From: an uncultured Thiodictyon sp.
GTDB taxonomy: Bacteria; Pseudomonadota; Gammaproteobacteria; Chromatiales; Chromatiaceae
NCBI RefSeq assembly: GCF_903946935.1
Contig: NZ_CAJAXH010000015.1
Coordinates: 1-64,000, forward strand
DNA: 64,000 nt
Reading direction: 5' to 3'
Of the stretch, positions 8,208 to 15,967 are shown piece by piece (the stretch's first letter is position 1; each line of letters opens with the position of its first letter). Both the position numbers and the translations under genes were made by a program. Below the pieces are notes generated by a model. The model was given only the letters and a program-made list of their open reading frames with translations, ran no database searches and was not told where the DNA came from.

Positions 8208-8370
8208 CGAAATCCGGCAATCGCTCACGCCAAGGCGCCAAGCTCGCCAAGAAAGACAATGGGATGCGTTCGGTGTTCAATCACCCCCCGGGTGCGTCGC
8301 CGAGCGCCGATAAGGGTTGCAAAACCTTGGCGAGCTTGGCGTCTTGGCGTGACAAAACTGCTTTTTCTAC
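8208..8370 (-). repeat. Dispersed palindromic repeat family 1, copy 2
   Basis: This is the inverse orientation of copy 1. Arms TCACGCCAAGGCGCC (8224) and GCGTCTTGGCGTGA (to 8352) enclose an interior most like copy 3. It fills the whole gap between the convergent L,D-transpeptidase and mutS genes, and the mutS stop codon (8367-8369) falls in the outer end of the element. This position would let it serve as a shared transcript end. Confidence 0.85.
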
Positions 8371-11027
8371 GCTGGTCGATGACCGCGCGCTCTTGGTTTA
8401 CGCGGCTTGGTCGCCGGTTCCAGGATCATCCCCCGCAGCCGGTATAGGATGTCCAGCGCGGCCTTTGGGGTGAGTTCATCCGGGTCGATCCCGCGCAGCT
8501 CGGCGTAGACCGGGTGCTCCGCCGCTGGTTGCGGCGGCGGCGCGACGTCCGCCGCGGGGTCCGGCAGGAACAGCGAGAGCTGCACCGCCCCCTGTTCGGC
8601 ATGACGGCGGGCGGCGTCCTCCAGCTCCCGCAGGCGCCCGCGGGCGCGGTCGATCACCCCGGGCGGGACCCCGGCCAGGGCGGCGACCGCCAGCCCATAG
8701 CTCTGGTTGGCCGGTCCCTCCAACAGTGCGTGCATGAAGACGATGCTGGTGCCGTGCTCCACCGCGTCCAGATGGACATTGGCGATGCCGGGGTATTCGT
8801 CCGGCAAGGTCGTCAGCTCGAAATAGTGGGTGGCGAACAGGGTGTAGGCGCGGATGCGGTTGGCTAGTTCCACCGCGGCGGACCAGGCGAGCGAGAGCCC
8901 GTCGAAGGTGCTGGTGCCGCGGCCCACCTCGTCCATCAGGACCAGGCTCTGCGCGGTGGCGTTATTCAGGATATTGGCGGTCTCCTCCATCTCCACCATG
9001 AAGGTGGAGCGCCCGCCGGCCAGGTCGTCCGCCGCCCCGATGCGCGAGAACACTCGGTCGACCGGCCCCAGGGTGGCGGCGCGGGCCGGGACGAAGCTCC
9101 CGGCATAGGCGAGCAGCACGATCAGTGCGCACTGGCGCATATAGGTCGACTTGCCGCCCATGTTGGGTCCGGTGATGACCAGCATGCGGCGGCGGTGGTC
9201 GAAGGTGAGTCCATTCGCCACGAACGGGCGGTCGAGCACGCGCTCCACCACCGGGTGGCGGCCGTCGGCGATCTCGATCAGCGGCTCTTGCGTGAACTGG
9301 GGGCGCGCCCAGTCCAGGGCCTGCGCCCGTAGCGCCAGATTGACCAGTACGTCGAGTTCGGCGATGGCGGCGGCGCCCAGTTGCAGCGGCCCGAGCGCGT
9401 CGCGCAGGGTGGCGAGCAGCCCCTCATAGAGCGCCTTCTCCCGGGCCAGGGCGCGCTCCCGGCTGCCCAGGATCTCGTCCTCGAAGCGCTTGAGTTCGGG
9501 CGTGATATAGCGCTCCACGCCCTTGAGGGTCTGGCGGCGCACGAAGTCCGGCGGGACCTGATCGGCGCGCGCCCGGCCAAGCTCGATGTAATAGCCGTGG
9601 ACGCGGTTGTAGCCGACCTTCAGTGCGGCGATGCCGGTGCGTTCCCGCTCCCGTGTCTCCAGGTCCAGCAGGAACTGGTCCGCGTCGGTCGAGAGTGTCC
9701 GCAGTTGATCCAATTCGGCATCGTAGCCCGGGGCGATGACCCCGCCGTCGCGGATCAGCATCGGCGGCTGGGGGAGGATGGCGCGCCCGAGCAGGTCCAC
9801 CAGGTCCGGGTGCTCGCCGATCTGCGCTTGCAGGTCATTGAGCAGCGGGTCGTCGATGGCCGCCAACCGGGTTCCCAAGTCCGGGCACAGGGCGAATGAG
9901 TCGCGCAGGGCCGCCAGATCCCGGGGCCGTGCGGTGTTCAAGGCCACCCGGGCGAGGATGCGCTCCAGGTCGCCGATACCGCTCAGGAGCTCGCGCAGTG
10001 GCGTGCCCGCGGCGGTGTCGAGCAGGGCGGCGAGTGCCTGGTGACGCGCGCGCACCGCCGCTTGATCGCGCAGCGGCCGGGCGAGCCAGCGGCGCAGGAG
10101 TCGGCTGCCCATGGCGGTGGCGGTGTGGTCCAGCACCCCGGCCAGGGTGTGTTCGGGGTGACCGGACAGGCTCTCGGTGAGCTCCAGGTTGCGGCGGGTG
10201 GCCGCGTCGAGGATGACGGCCGCATCCCGGTTCTCCGTGGACAGGCCGCGCAGGTGGGGGAGTGCGGCGCGCTGGGTGTCGCGGACATACTGGAGCAGGC
10301 AGCCGGCTGCCCCCACCGCGAGGCGCAGTTGCGCACAGCCGAAGCCGCTGAGGTCGCGGGTACCGAACTGTTCGCACAGCAGCCGCTCGCCGCTGTCCGC
10401 ATCCAGGTGCCAGGCGGGGCGGCGGGTGAGTCCGCGCTCCAGGCCGAGTGTCGCGGGGAGTCGGCTGTCCTCCGCGAGCAGGGTCTCGGCCGGTCGCAGG
10501 CGGGCCAGCTCGCTCCCCAGGGCCTCCTGGGTCCCCAGCTCCAGGACCGTGAAGCGTCCGCTCGACAACTCCAGTGCGGCCAAGCCGTAGCCGCCCTGTT
10601 CGTCCTCCGCAATGGCGACCAGCAGGTTGTCCTGGGCCGCATCGAGCAGCGCCTCGTCGGTCAGGGTGCCCGGGGTGACGATCCGCATCACGCGCCGTTC
10701 CACCGGCCCTTTGGTCTTGGCCGGGTCCCCGATTTGCTCGCAGATCGCCACCGAGACCCCTTTGCGCACCAGCTTGGCCAGATAGCCCTCGGCGGCGTGA
10801 TACGGCACCCCGGCCATCGGGATGGGCTGCCCGGCCGAGGCGCCGCGCTTGGTCAGGGTGATGTCCAGCAGGCGCGCCGCCCGCTCCGCGTCCTCAAAAA
10901 ACAGCTCGTAGAAGTCGCCCATGCGGAAAAAGAGCAGCATCCCCGGGTGCTCGGCCTTGAAGCGCAGATACTGTTGCATTACTGGCGTATGCTGTAGATT
11001 ATTGTTATTAATTGAAATATTCTCCAA
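8367..11027 (-). CDS. mutS: DNA mismatch repair protein MutS
   Basis: MutS recognises mismatches and small loops and recruits MutL. The N-terminal mismatch-binding domain has GDFYELF (Phe-x-Glu reader). The C-terminal ATPase has Walker [14 protein letters not shown] and Walker B region [14 protein letters not shown]. Length (886) is normal. The N-terminus [12 protein letters not shown] aligns with E. coli HTPMMQQYL, so translation begins before the first ATG (10979), probably at the TTG at 11027; the first 40 coding bases are unusually AT-rich. Confidence 0.97.
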   Translation of the reverse strand: MENISINNNNLQHTPVMQQYLRFKAEHPGMLLFFRMGDFYELFFEDAERAARLLDITLTKRGASAGQPIPMAGVPYHAAEGYLAKLVRKGVSVAICEQIGDPAKTKGPVERRVMRIVTPGTLTDEALLDAAQDNLLVAIAEDEQGGYGLAALELSSGRFTVLELGTQEALGSELARLRPAETLLAEDSRLPATLGLERGLTRRPAWHLDADSGERLLCEQFGTRDLSGFGCAQLRLAVGAAGCLLQYVRDTQRAALPHLRGLSTENRDAAVILDAATRRNLELTESLSGHPEHTLAGVLDHTATAMGSRLLRRWLARPLRDQAAVRARHQALAALLDTAAGTPLRELLSGIGDLERILARVALNTARPRDLAALRDSFALCPDLGTRLAAIDDPLLNDLQAQIGEHPDLVDLLGRAILPQPPMLIRDGGVIAPGYDAELDQLRTLSTDADQFLLDLETRERERTGIAALKVGYNRVHGYYIELGRARADQVPPDFVRRQTLKGVERYITPELKRFEDEILGSRERALAREKALYEGLLATLRDALGPLQLGAAAIAELDVLVNLALRAQALDWARPQFTQEPLIEIADGRHPVVERVLDRPFVANGLTFDHRRRMLVITGPNMGGKSTYMRQCALIVLLAYAGSFVPARAATLGPVDRVFSRIGAADDLAGGRSTFMVEMEETANILNNATAQSLVLMDEVGRGTSTFDGLSLAWSAAVELANRIRAYTLFATHYFELTTLPDEYPGIANVHLDAVEHGTSIVFMHALLEGPANQSYGLAVAALAGVPPGVIDRARGRLRELEDAARRHAEQGAVQLSLFLPDPAADVAPPPQPAAEHPVYAELRGIDPDELTPKAALDILYRLRGMILEPATKPRKPRARGHRPA

Positions 11028-11114
11028 TTATCTAACCCGCAGGCGGTTCGTCTGAAAAGATTCGCCCATAGTCGCGCCCGAACACCTACCCGGCGTAGTA
11101 AATCGCGATCTTGT

Positions 11115-11480
11115 TTAACACTTCCTCCCCCAGTCGGCTAGTGAAATGTTGACGGCGACGCACACAAGACGGCTGTTTTCTTGGCTGTAGCCTAAAGCTC
11201 GGCCGGTTACCGCGCCCTGTTCCCTGCCTCGCAAGTATCTGACCGTCATCGCCGCAGTGGTATGCCCGGCCAAGTGCCGGGCGTCGCGGCCCTGGCGCTT
11301 GGCGGGTAGGTCGTCGAGGTGGGCATCGGCGATTCCGGCCTGGTCGCGCACGTCGAAGCGCGCATGCCGAAATAGGAGCGGGTGCGGCCGTTGCGCTGGC
11401 CCAGGACGCAGAGCTTGCGGTTGCTGTGCAGGGCGCGCGGGTCGCCTGGGGACCGCGCTCGGGCAGGCCTGCCTGGACGC
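11115..11480 (-). pseudogene. Degenerate tyrosine recombinase (integrase) C-terminus
   Basis: Two frames together spell the end of a phage-type integrase. In one frame: LCVLGQRNGRTRSYFGMRA. In the next: RFDVRDQAGIADAHLDDLP, then AGHTTAAMTVRYLRGREQ. The family consensus is H-x-x-R followed later by LGHT, AMT and RYLR with the catalytic Tyr. Here the H-x-x-R Arg region reads DDLP, so a catalytic residue is lost as well as the frame. The left stop is at 11115; nothing upstream of about 11480 is recognisable. It marks an old integration event. Confidence 0.6.
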
Positions 11481-11736
11481 GGCCGAGCTGACCGCCGCCC
11501 TGGGCGGGCCGATCGCCGGCACCAGGGCACTGCCCTGCCAAATGACAGCATCCCGGCTGGGCTGGCCAATGTCGGCTATGGAACCGGGCGGGCGCTCAAG
11601 TAGGCGCTCGACCCCCTCGTCATCCCGGCCGCCGTGGCGATCGGCGGCATGGGCGCCGTGGCGGCCCTCGGCGGGCTGGCCGGCGGGGTGCAGAATACGT
11701 CGACGCAATATCTCGGCAACCGGGGAGTGAAACCAA

Positions 11737-11964
11737 ATGGCGTACTCAAGAACGCGACAGCAGGAGCCTTTGGCGCCATGGCAGGAGATGGCGTGGTTCA
11801 TAATCTTGGTAGTGACACTGTGGGGGAGTTGGTGGGTCGTCGCGGTGCTGGCATTTACGCAAGTAGTGGAATCGAGGCGTTTGCGCAGGATCAAGAGCGA
11901 GCGGATGGAGATGTTGTCTATGACCCCCGTCATCCGCAGCGACTCGCCGACGGTGGACCCGTAA
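11737..11964 (+). CDS. Small single-pass membrane protein, unknown
   Basis: A 75-residue ORF starts at an ATG preceded by GGGGAG 8-9 bases upstream, a strong ribosome-binding site. Residues 16-42 form a tryptophan-rich hydrophobic helix (MAWFIILVVTLWGSWWVV), followed by a basic segment RRLRRIKSER and a polar tail. This topology (N-terminus out, positive side in) is credible for a real small membrane protein. No family is recognised. It lies in the mobile-element remnant, so it may be a surviving cargo gene. Confidence 0.5.
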   Translation: MAYSRTRQQEPLAPWQEMAWFIILVVTLWGSWWVVAVLAFTQVVESRRLRRIKSERMEMLSMTPVIRSDSPTVDP

Positions 11965-12501
11965 CCTATGACGACTGGCACCAGGCCGCGGCCAAGCCGG
12001 CGCCCCCCGCACCGCTCGCCCCCGGCGCCATCTTCGAGCGCATCGCCCCCGACGGCGCTGGCGAGCGCGTCGTCATCGACCGGCTCAACCCGAGCGACGA
12101 CCCGCAGCAGGACGACCGGATCTTGCGGGGTGGTGCGGGCGCCATGGCCGTTACCGCGACGCAGTCGCCCCCGACCCCGTGGGAGCGGCTTCCAGGCGCG
12201 ACGACACCGCCCCGACGTCCAACGCACCCTTCGGCCCCCATGCCACCCTGGAGGAAACCGCCGCCAAGGCCCGCGCCCTGACCGACCAAGAGGCCAGGGC
12301 GCAGGCCGCGCGCATGACCATCGACCCCGCGAAGGACGACATCCTCACCGCCATCGCCAAACTAGGCGGGATCAGCCGCACCATGGCGCGGGCGCGCAAG
12401 GCGCGCGCCAAGAGGCCGAGCGCGCGGCCCAGGAGGCGGCCGCTGCCGCCTCTGCCGTGCGTGCCGCCTGGGACGCCATGCAGGCCCCGCAGCGCCAAGT
12501 C

Positions 12502-12532
12502 CGTAGCTCGGGTTAGCGAAGCGTAACCCGAC
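12502..12532. repeat. REP-like palindrome, family 3, copy 1
   Basis: CGGGTTA and TAACCCG flank GCGAAGCG, giving a short hairpin. The same sequence opens the longer element at 54238-54360. It lies between the mobile-element remnant and the end of the DUF1640-like gene. Confidence 0.7.
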
Positions 12533-12538
12533 GGGCAC

Positions 12539-12802
12539 CTAGAGCAGCTTGACCAAGGCCGCGATGACGGCCGCCTGAGCCAGCATCAGGCCCGCGACCC
12601 ACTTGATCATATCCACCTTGGATTCGTTGATCGTGCTCTTGAGCCGATACTCCAGCTCGCTCAGGTCGCCTTTGGTGGACAGTTCGGCGTTGCTCTGGGC
12701 CACCCTGAAGGCTTCGGCGATGGCTTCGGCCTGGTTCTCGGGGATGCCGGACGCCTGGATGGTTCGCACGAAGAGATGGGTATCGAAGGTCACTGTGGTC
12801 AT
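12539..12802 (-). CDS. DUF1640/CCDC90-like coiled-coil membrane protein
   Basis: This 87-residue protein starts at an ATG with AGAGGA 7-8 bases before it; the frame is open for 39 further codons upstream but these look non-coding. Residues 1-60 are helical and charged (FVRTIQASGIPENQAEAI, then LSELEYRLKSTI), followed by one C-terminal membrane helix (GLMLAQAAVIAALVKLL). This coiled-coil plus C-terminal anchor pattern fits the DUF1640/CCDC90 family. In bacteria the function is unknown. A truncated relative lies at 13066-13188. Confidence 0.75.
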   Translation of the reverse strand: MTTVTFDTHLFVRTIQASGIPENQAEAIAEAFRVAQSNAELSTKGDLSELEYRLKSTINESKVDMIKWVAGLMLAQAAVIAALVKLL

Positions 12803-13065
12803 GATGAAATCCTCTGAGCCTTGACCGGAGTATAGGGTCTTGCCCGTTTGCTGCAAAACGCCCGGCGCCCTGAACCGTGAGCGTGTCGAACGGTCGACGG
12901 GCGTCCGGTCCTCAGTCATCCCGCGAAATCACCTGCCGCTTCTTCACCATCACCACCGCGGCGGACTTCGGCGCCGCCGCCGGTTTCGCCGCAGGTTCTC
13001 CAGCGCCACCGCGCCCCGCGCCGCCCGATCGATGGCGGCCTGCGCCGCCATGCGGCGCGGTGAGT

Positions 13066-13188
13066 TCAGAGCAGCATGATCAGTGTTGCCACGGCGGCCA
13101 CCGCCGCTATCATCATGGCCCCGAGCTTGATGGTCAGGCGGTAGTCCAGTTCGCGGATCTCTGACTTGAGTACCGGTTCCAACGCCAC
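13066..13188 (-). pseudogene. C-terminal fragment of a second DUF1640-like gene
   Basis: The last 40 codons read LKSEIRELDYRLTIKLGAMM and then an alanine-rich membrane helix ending TLIMLL. This matches the coiled-coil end and anchor of the intact DUF1640-like protein nearby (EYRLKSTINE, then ALVKLL). Upstream the frame runs antisense through the end of the WHy lipoprotein gene and loses similarity, so the 5' part is missing. It is a decayed paralogue beside the mobile-element scar. Confidence 0.6.
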
Positions 13189-13196
13189 GCGACGGG

Positions 13197-13712
13197 CTAT
13201 CGTCGCGGTGCGGCCTGACGCGTCGTCGGCGTCGTCAGCGCACCGGCGCGCGACAGGACCTCTTGGGGGTCCACCTGACCTGAATAGCGATAGGGTAGGG
13301 TGAGTAGCCCGTCGGCGATGGTCGCCGTCCCCGTCAGGGTCCAATCCAGGGGTGTCTGCTTGGTGGCCAGGGCGGGTAGCATCTGGGTCACGCCAAGCAG
13401 GCTGCCAATCACCTCCACGTCGACCGACGCATCGCCCAAGGCGGGGATCTGACGGTCCAGCGCGCTCGCGCCCTGCGCCAGCTCCTGCCCTTCCAGTTTC
13501 AGCTTGTAGGTCATGGCCTTGATCGGCAGGGTCCGGTCGTTGGGGTTATGCACTGCCAGCGTTGCCACAAAGACCTGGCGTGCCAGGGTCAATTCCTTGA
13601 GCCGCAGCCCGGTCAGGCTCACCTCCGGTGCCTTCCAAGGCTGGGTCAGGGTGGCGCAGCCGGTGAGCAGCGCGGCGCACAGGAGTGCGAGGGCAAGGGC
13701 GGATCGTTGCAT
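13197..13712 (-). CDS. LEA type 2 (WHy-domain) lipoprotein
   Basis: This 171-residue protein has a lipoprotein signal peptide ending ALLTGC (Cys19), then a WHy/LEA14-like beta-sandwich domain (LTGLRLKELTLARQVFVATL, NPNDRTLPIKAMTYKL). Domains of this type occur in desiccation- and stress-related proteins and bacterial lipoproteins; the role here is not known. It sits 13 bases downstream of the GH57 gene on the same strand and is probably cotranscribed. Confidence 0.85.
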   Translation of the reverse strand: MQRSALALALLCAALLTGCATLTQPWKAPEVSLTGLRLKELTLARQVFVATLAVHNPNDRTLPIKAMTYKLKLEGQELAQGASALDRQIPALGDASVDVEVIGSLLGVTQMLPALATKQTPLDWTLTGTATIADGLLTLPYRYSGQVDPQEVLSRAGALTTPTTRQAAPRR

Positions 13713-13725
13713 GGTCGGTCACTCC

Positions 13726-15840
13726 TCAGGCCAGAAAAATACGTTCCAGGGCGCCCCTGGACACATTCCCGCGCCGGTCTTGCGCTTCGATGAAATAACG
13801 CACATCGCCAGCACCGATCGGCAGGTCGGCGGTGAAATAGTCCGCCGTCACCGCGGCCCCGGTCTCGCAGGGATAGGGGCCGTGGTTGTGCATGGTCAAG
13901 CGCTGTTCCCCGGTGGCGGTGCGTAGCACCAGTTCGACCCGTGACAGCCCGCAGACATCGGCGACGAAGGCGTGGGCGACGCCTTGGCGCGGCGCATCGC
14001 GCAGACACCCCTGGCCCCAGCGCTGGCCGCCCGGATTCTCCGGGGTCACCCACGGCGGAAAGATCGTCGGACCCTGGCGGTCGTGGCCGGTCGCCACCAG
14101 CGTATCGAGCGCCGGCTTGAGCAGGCCAAGTCCCAGATTGGCGGCGTTGGTCACCTGCTGGTCCCAACCGTGTTGGCCGGTCCAATACCAGTAACAGCTC
14201 GTCTCGGCGGTCAACAGCAGGCGGATGGCGGCGGGGAGGTCCGGATGATCGGGCGCGCTCGCTTCCAGCGTATGCACGGCATTCTGGAAGGCGGTGAGCA
14301 CCGCCCACGAATTCAAATCGGGCGAGTAAGGCCGATCATAACGGCTGAACCACTTCATGAATTGCGGGTCGCCGTTGTCGGCCCCGGCCCAGGAGCCCGG
14401 CTCGATATGGGACACCTGGGTGAGGTCGGGCGGGAAGCGTTGCAGATAATCCTCCACCGTGGTCAGCTCAAAGCGGGTGTCCTGCTGGAGCCATTCGACC
14501 AGCCGCGCGGTGTTGTGCCCGTAGTAGCTGTCGGCCCCGCCACCATGATTGTCGCCGTCCGAATGCAGCACGAAAAACGGCGGATGCGCCGGATCGAAGC
14601 TGCCGGTGCTGACGATCCGGTCATAGACCTGACCCAGCACATCCGGATATTGCAATGCACCGAAGCCGCCGCGCGCGTCCTCGTTGCCAATATAGCGCTC
14701 GGCTGGGACGGCGATGATCTTATGGAGCGTGCCGTCCGGGTCCTCATAGCCTACATATTCCGGCCGCAGCAGGCGTGGTGAAATCTTCGATCCGGCCCAG
14801 ATATTGGTCAATTGCAACCAATCATCCACTGGCGGGTTGGCCTGCTCGGCGGCATTCGGCGGCAACATGCCCTCATTGATGCCGGCATAGGGGTAGTCGC
14901 GACAGGCGCGGAAGCGGTGGATCGAGTCATAGATCAACGCCGTTACGCCAGCCTCGACTAGGGCCGGGATCATGCGTACATGGAAGGCGGTCTCAGGCGG
15001 AAACAACACGCGCGACGCCTCGATGCCGAAGGTCTGTTTGATCAGGTCGCGGTGCGAGGCGATCTGGCGCACGATGTCTTGCGCCGGGATCAGCGGCATC
15101 AGCGGGTGAAAGAAGCCGAACGCGGAAAAGGCGATGCGCGGGTTATCCAGTTGGGTCTTGGCCGCGGCCAGTTGGCGCAGCGCCGCGTTCCAGCCCGCGA
15201 AGCGGCCGCCGCACAGCCCCTCGGCGCCGCAGCGATCCAGTTGTTCGATCAGTGAGCCGCTCCAACTCGTCGACAGCCCGGCATGCGGCAGTGCGCCCTC
15301 CATGTATTGCCGCACCGCGGTGGGAATGAAATCCGTATAGTTGCCGCCGCGCGAACCGAAGATACCGTCCTTCTCACCGTCCCAATAGTTGCGGTCGGTG
15401 GTGTTGTAATAAGGCTGGTGCATGTGTTTGTGGATGCCGAAGTAGAGCTTTACCTCGGCCCCGCCGGACACCGCCGGACGAATTTCCGCCCTGGGTTGCG
15501 GCGGACGGATCAGACGCAACTCCCGGTGTTCCTTGACCCAGTCTTCACCCCGCGCATGCGTAAGGTCGGCCTGGCGACAGCCCTCGACCTGGACGCTGAC
15601 GCGCTCGCCTTGGAGCGTCCCCGCCGGCACCGCGGCGACATAGTCCTTGTCCTGGCTGGATCGGATGGCATCGCCATTAAGCAGTATTTGTTTCCCGTGT
15701 GCATGCAAGATCACCTGGGGAAACGGAATCTCTCCGTCCGCGGTGAAATTGACATCAAACGCGGGCTGGGTGCCGTCGGCCTCGCAGTGAATTTCTTCCG
15801 GGCAGTCAATCAGGAGAAAGCGCGTAAAGATTCCCATCAA
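13726..15840 (-). CDS. Glycoside hydrolase family 57 protein
   Basis: This 704-residue protein has GH57 signatures: HMHQP at 139-143 (region 1), PPETAF with Glu283 (the likely nucleophile region) and SDGDNHGG (the likely acid region). GH57 enzymes are retaining alpha-glucan-active amylases, glucanotransferases or branching enzymes. About 125 residues before the catalytic barrel form a separate beta-rich domain. No signal peptide is seen, so action on internal glycogen is plausible but inferred. The neighbour downstream is the WHy lipoprotein. Confidence 0.9.
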   Translation of the reverse strand: MMGIFTRFLLIDCPEEIHCEADGTQPAFDVNFTADGEIPFPQVILHAHGKQILLNGDAIRSSQDKDYVAAVPAGTLQGERVSVQVEGCRQADLTHARGEDWVKEHRELRLIRPPQPRAEIRPAVSGGAEVKLYFGIHKHMHQPYYNTTDRNYWDGEKDGIFGSRGGNYTDFIPTAVRQYMEGALPHAGLSTSWSGSLIEQLDRCGAEGLCGGRFAGWNAALRQLAAAKTQLDNPRIAFSAFGFFHPLMPLIPAQDIVRQIASHRDLIKQTFGIEASRVLFPPETAFHVRMIPALVEAGVTALIYDSIHRFRACRDYPYAGINEGMLPPNAAEQANPPVDDWLQLTNIWAGSKISPRLLRPEYVGYEDPDGTLHKIIAVPAERYIGNEDARGGFGALQYPDVLGQVYDRIVSTGSFDPAHPPFFVLHSDGDNHGGGADSYYGHNTARLVEWLQQDTRFELTTVEDYLQRFPPDLTQVSHIEPGSWAGADNGDPQFMKWFSRYDRPYSPDLNSWAVLTAFQNAVHTLEASAPDHPDLPAAIRLLLTAETSCYWYWTGQHGWDQQVTNAANLGLGLLKPALDTLVATGHDRQGPTIFPPWVTPENPGGQRWGQGCLRDAPRQGVAHAFVADVCGLSRVELVLRTATGEQRLTMHNHGPYPCETGAAVTADYFTADLPIGAGDVRYFIEAQDRRGNVSRGALERIFLA

Positions 15841-15899
15841 TTGCTCCAGGTCAAAGTCGATTGGTCAACGTAAATCACAAGCGCGTCGGCGCTGAGGTT

Positions 15900-15966
15900 G
15901 GGCAAGTATTCTACGGAGCGGTTTCCCGTAGCCTGGATGGAGCGCAGCGGAATCCAGGGTTCTGCG
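15900..15966. repeat. Dispersed repeat family 4, copy 1
   Basis: GGTTTCCCGTAGCCTGGAT and AGCGCAGCGGAATCCAGGG recur at 59931-59999, and the match extends about 25 bases to the left (GGGCAAG, ATTCT or ATTCC, CGG). The copy fills the gap between the decarboxylase stop and the GH57 start. The central part is a palindrome of the REP type. Confidence 0.75.
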
Positions 15967-15967
15967 T

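Larger units (their letters stand above)
11481..12538 (+). other. Decayed mobile-element remnant
   Basis: This kilobase shows broken rightward coding stretches in shifting frames. One, around 11600-11700, reads DPLVIPAAVAIGGMGAVAAL, like a membrane segment, after a stop. Another, around 12230-12400, reads ATLEETAAKARALTDQEARA and DPAKDDILTAIAKLGG, which looks like a real protein domain but has no start or finish. A small intact ORF (11737-11964) lies between. With the integrase scar on its left it is best read as the residue of an integrated element. Confidence 0.5.
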
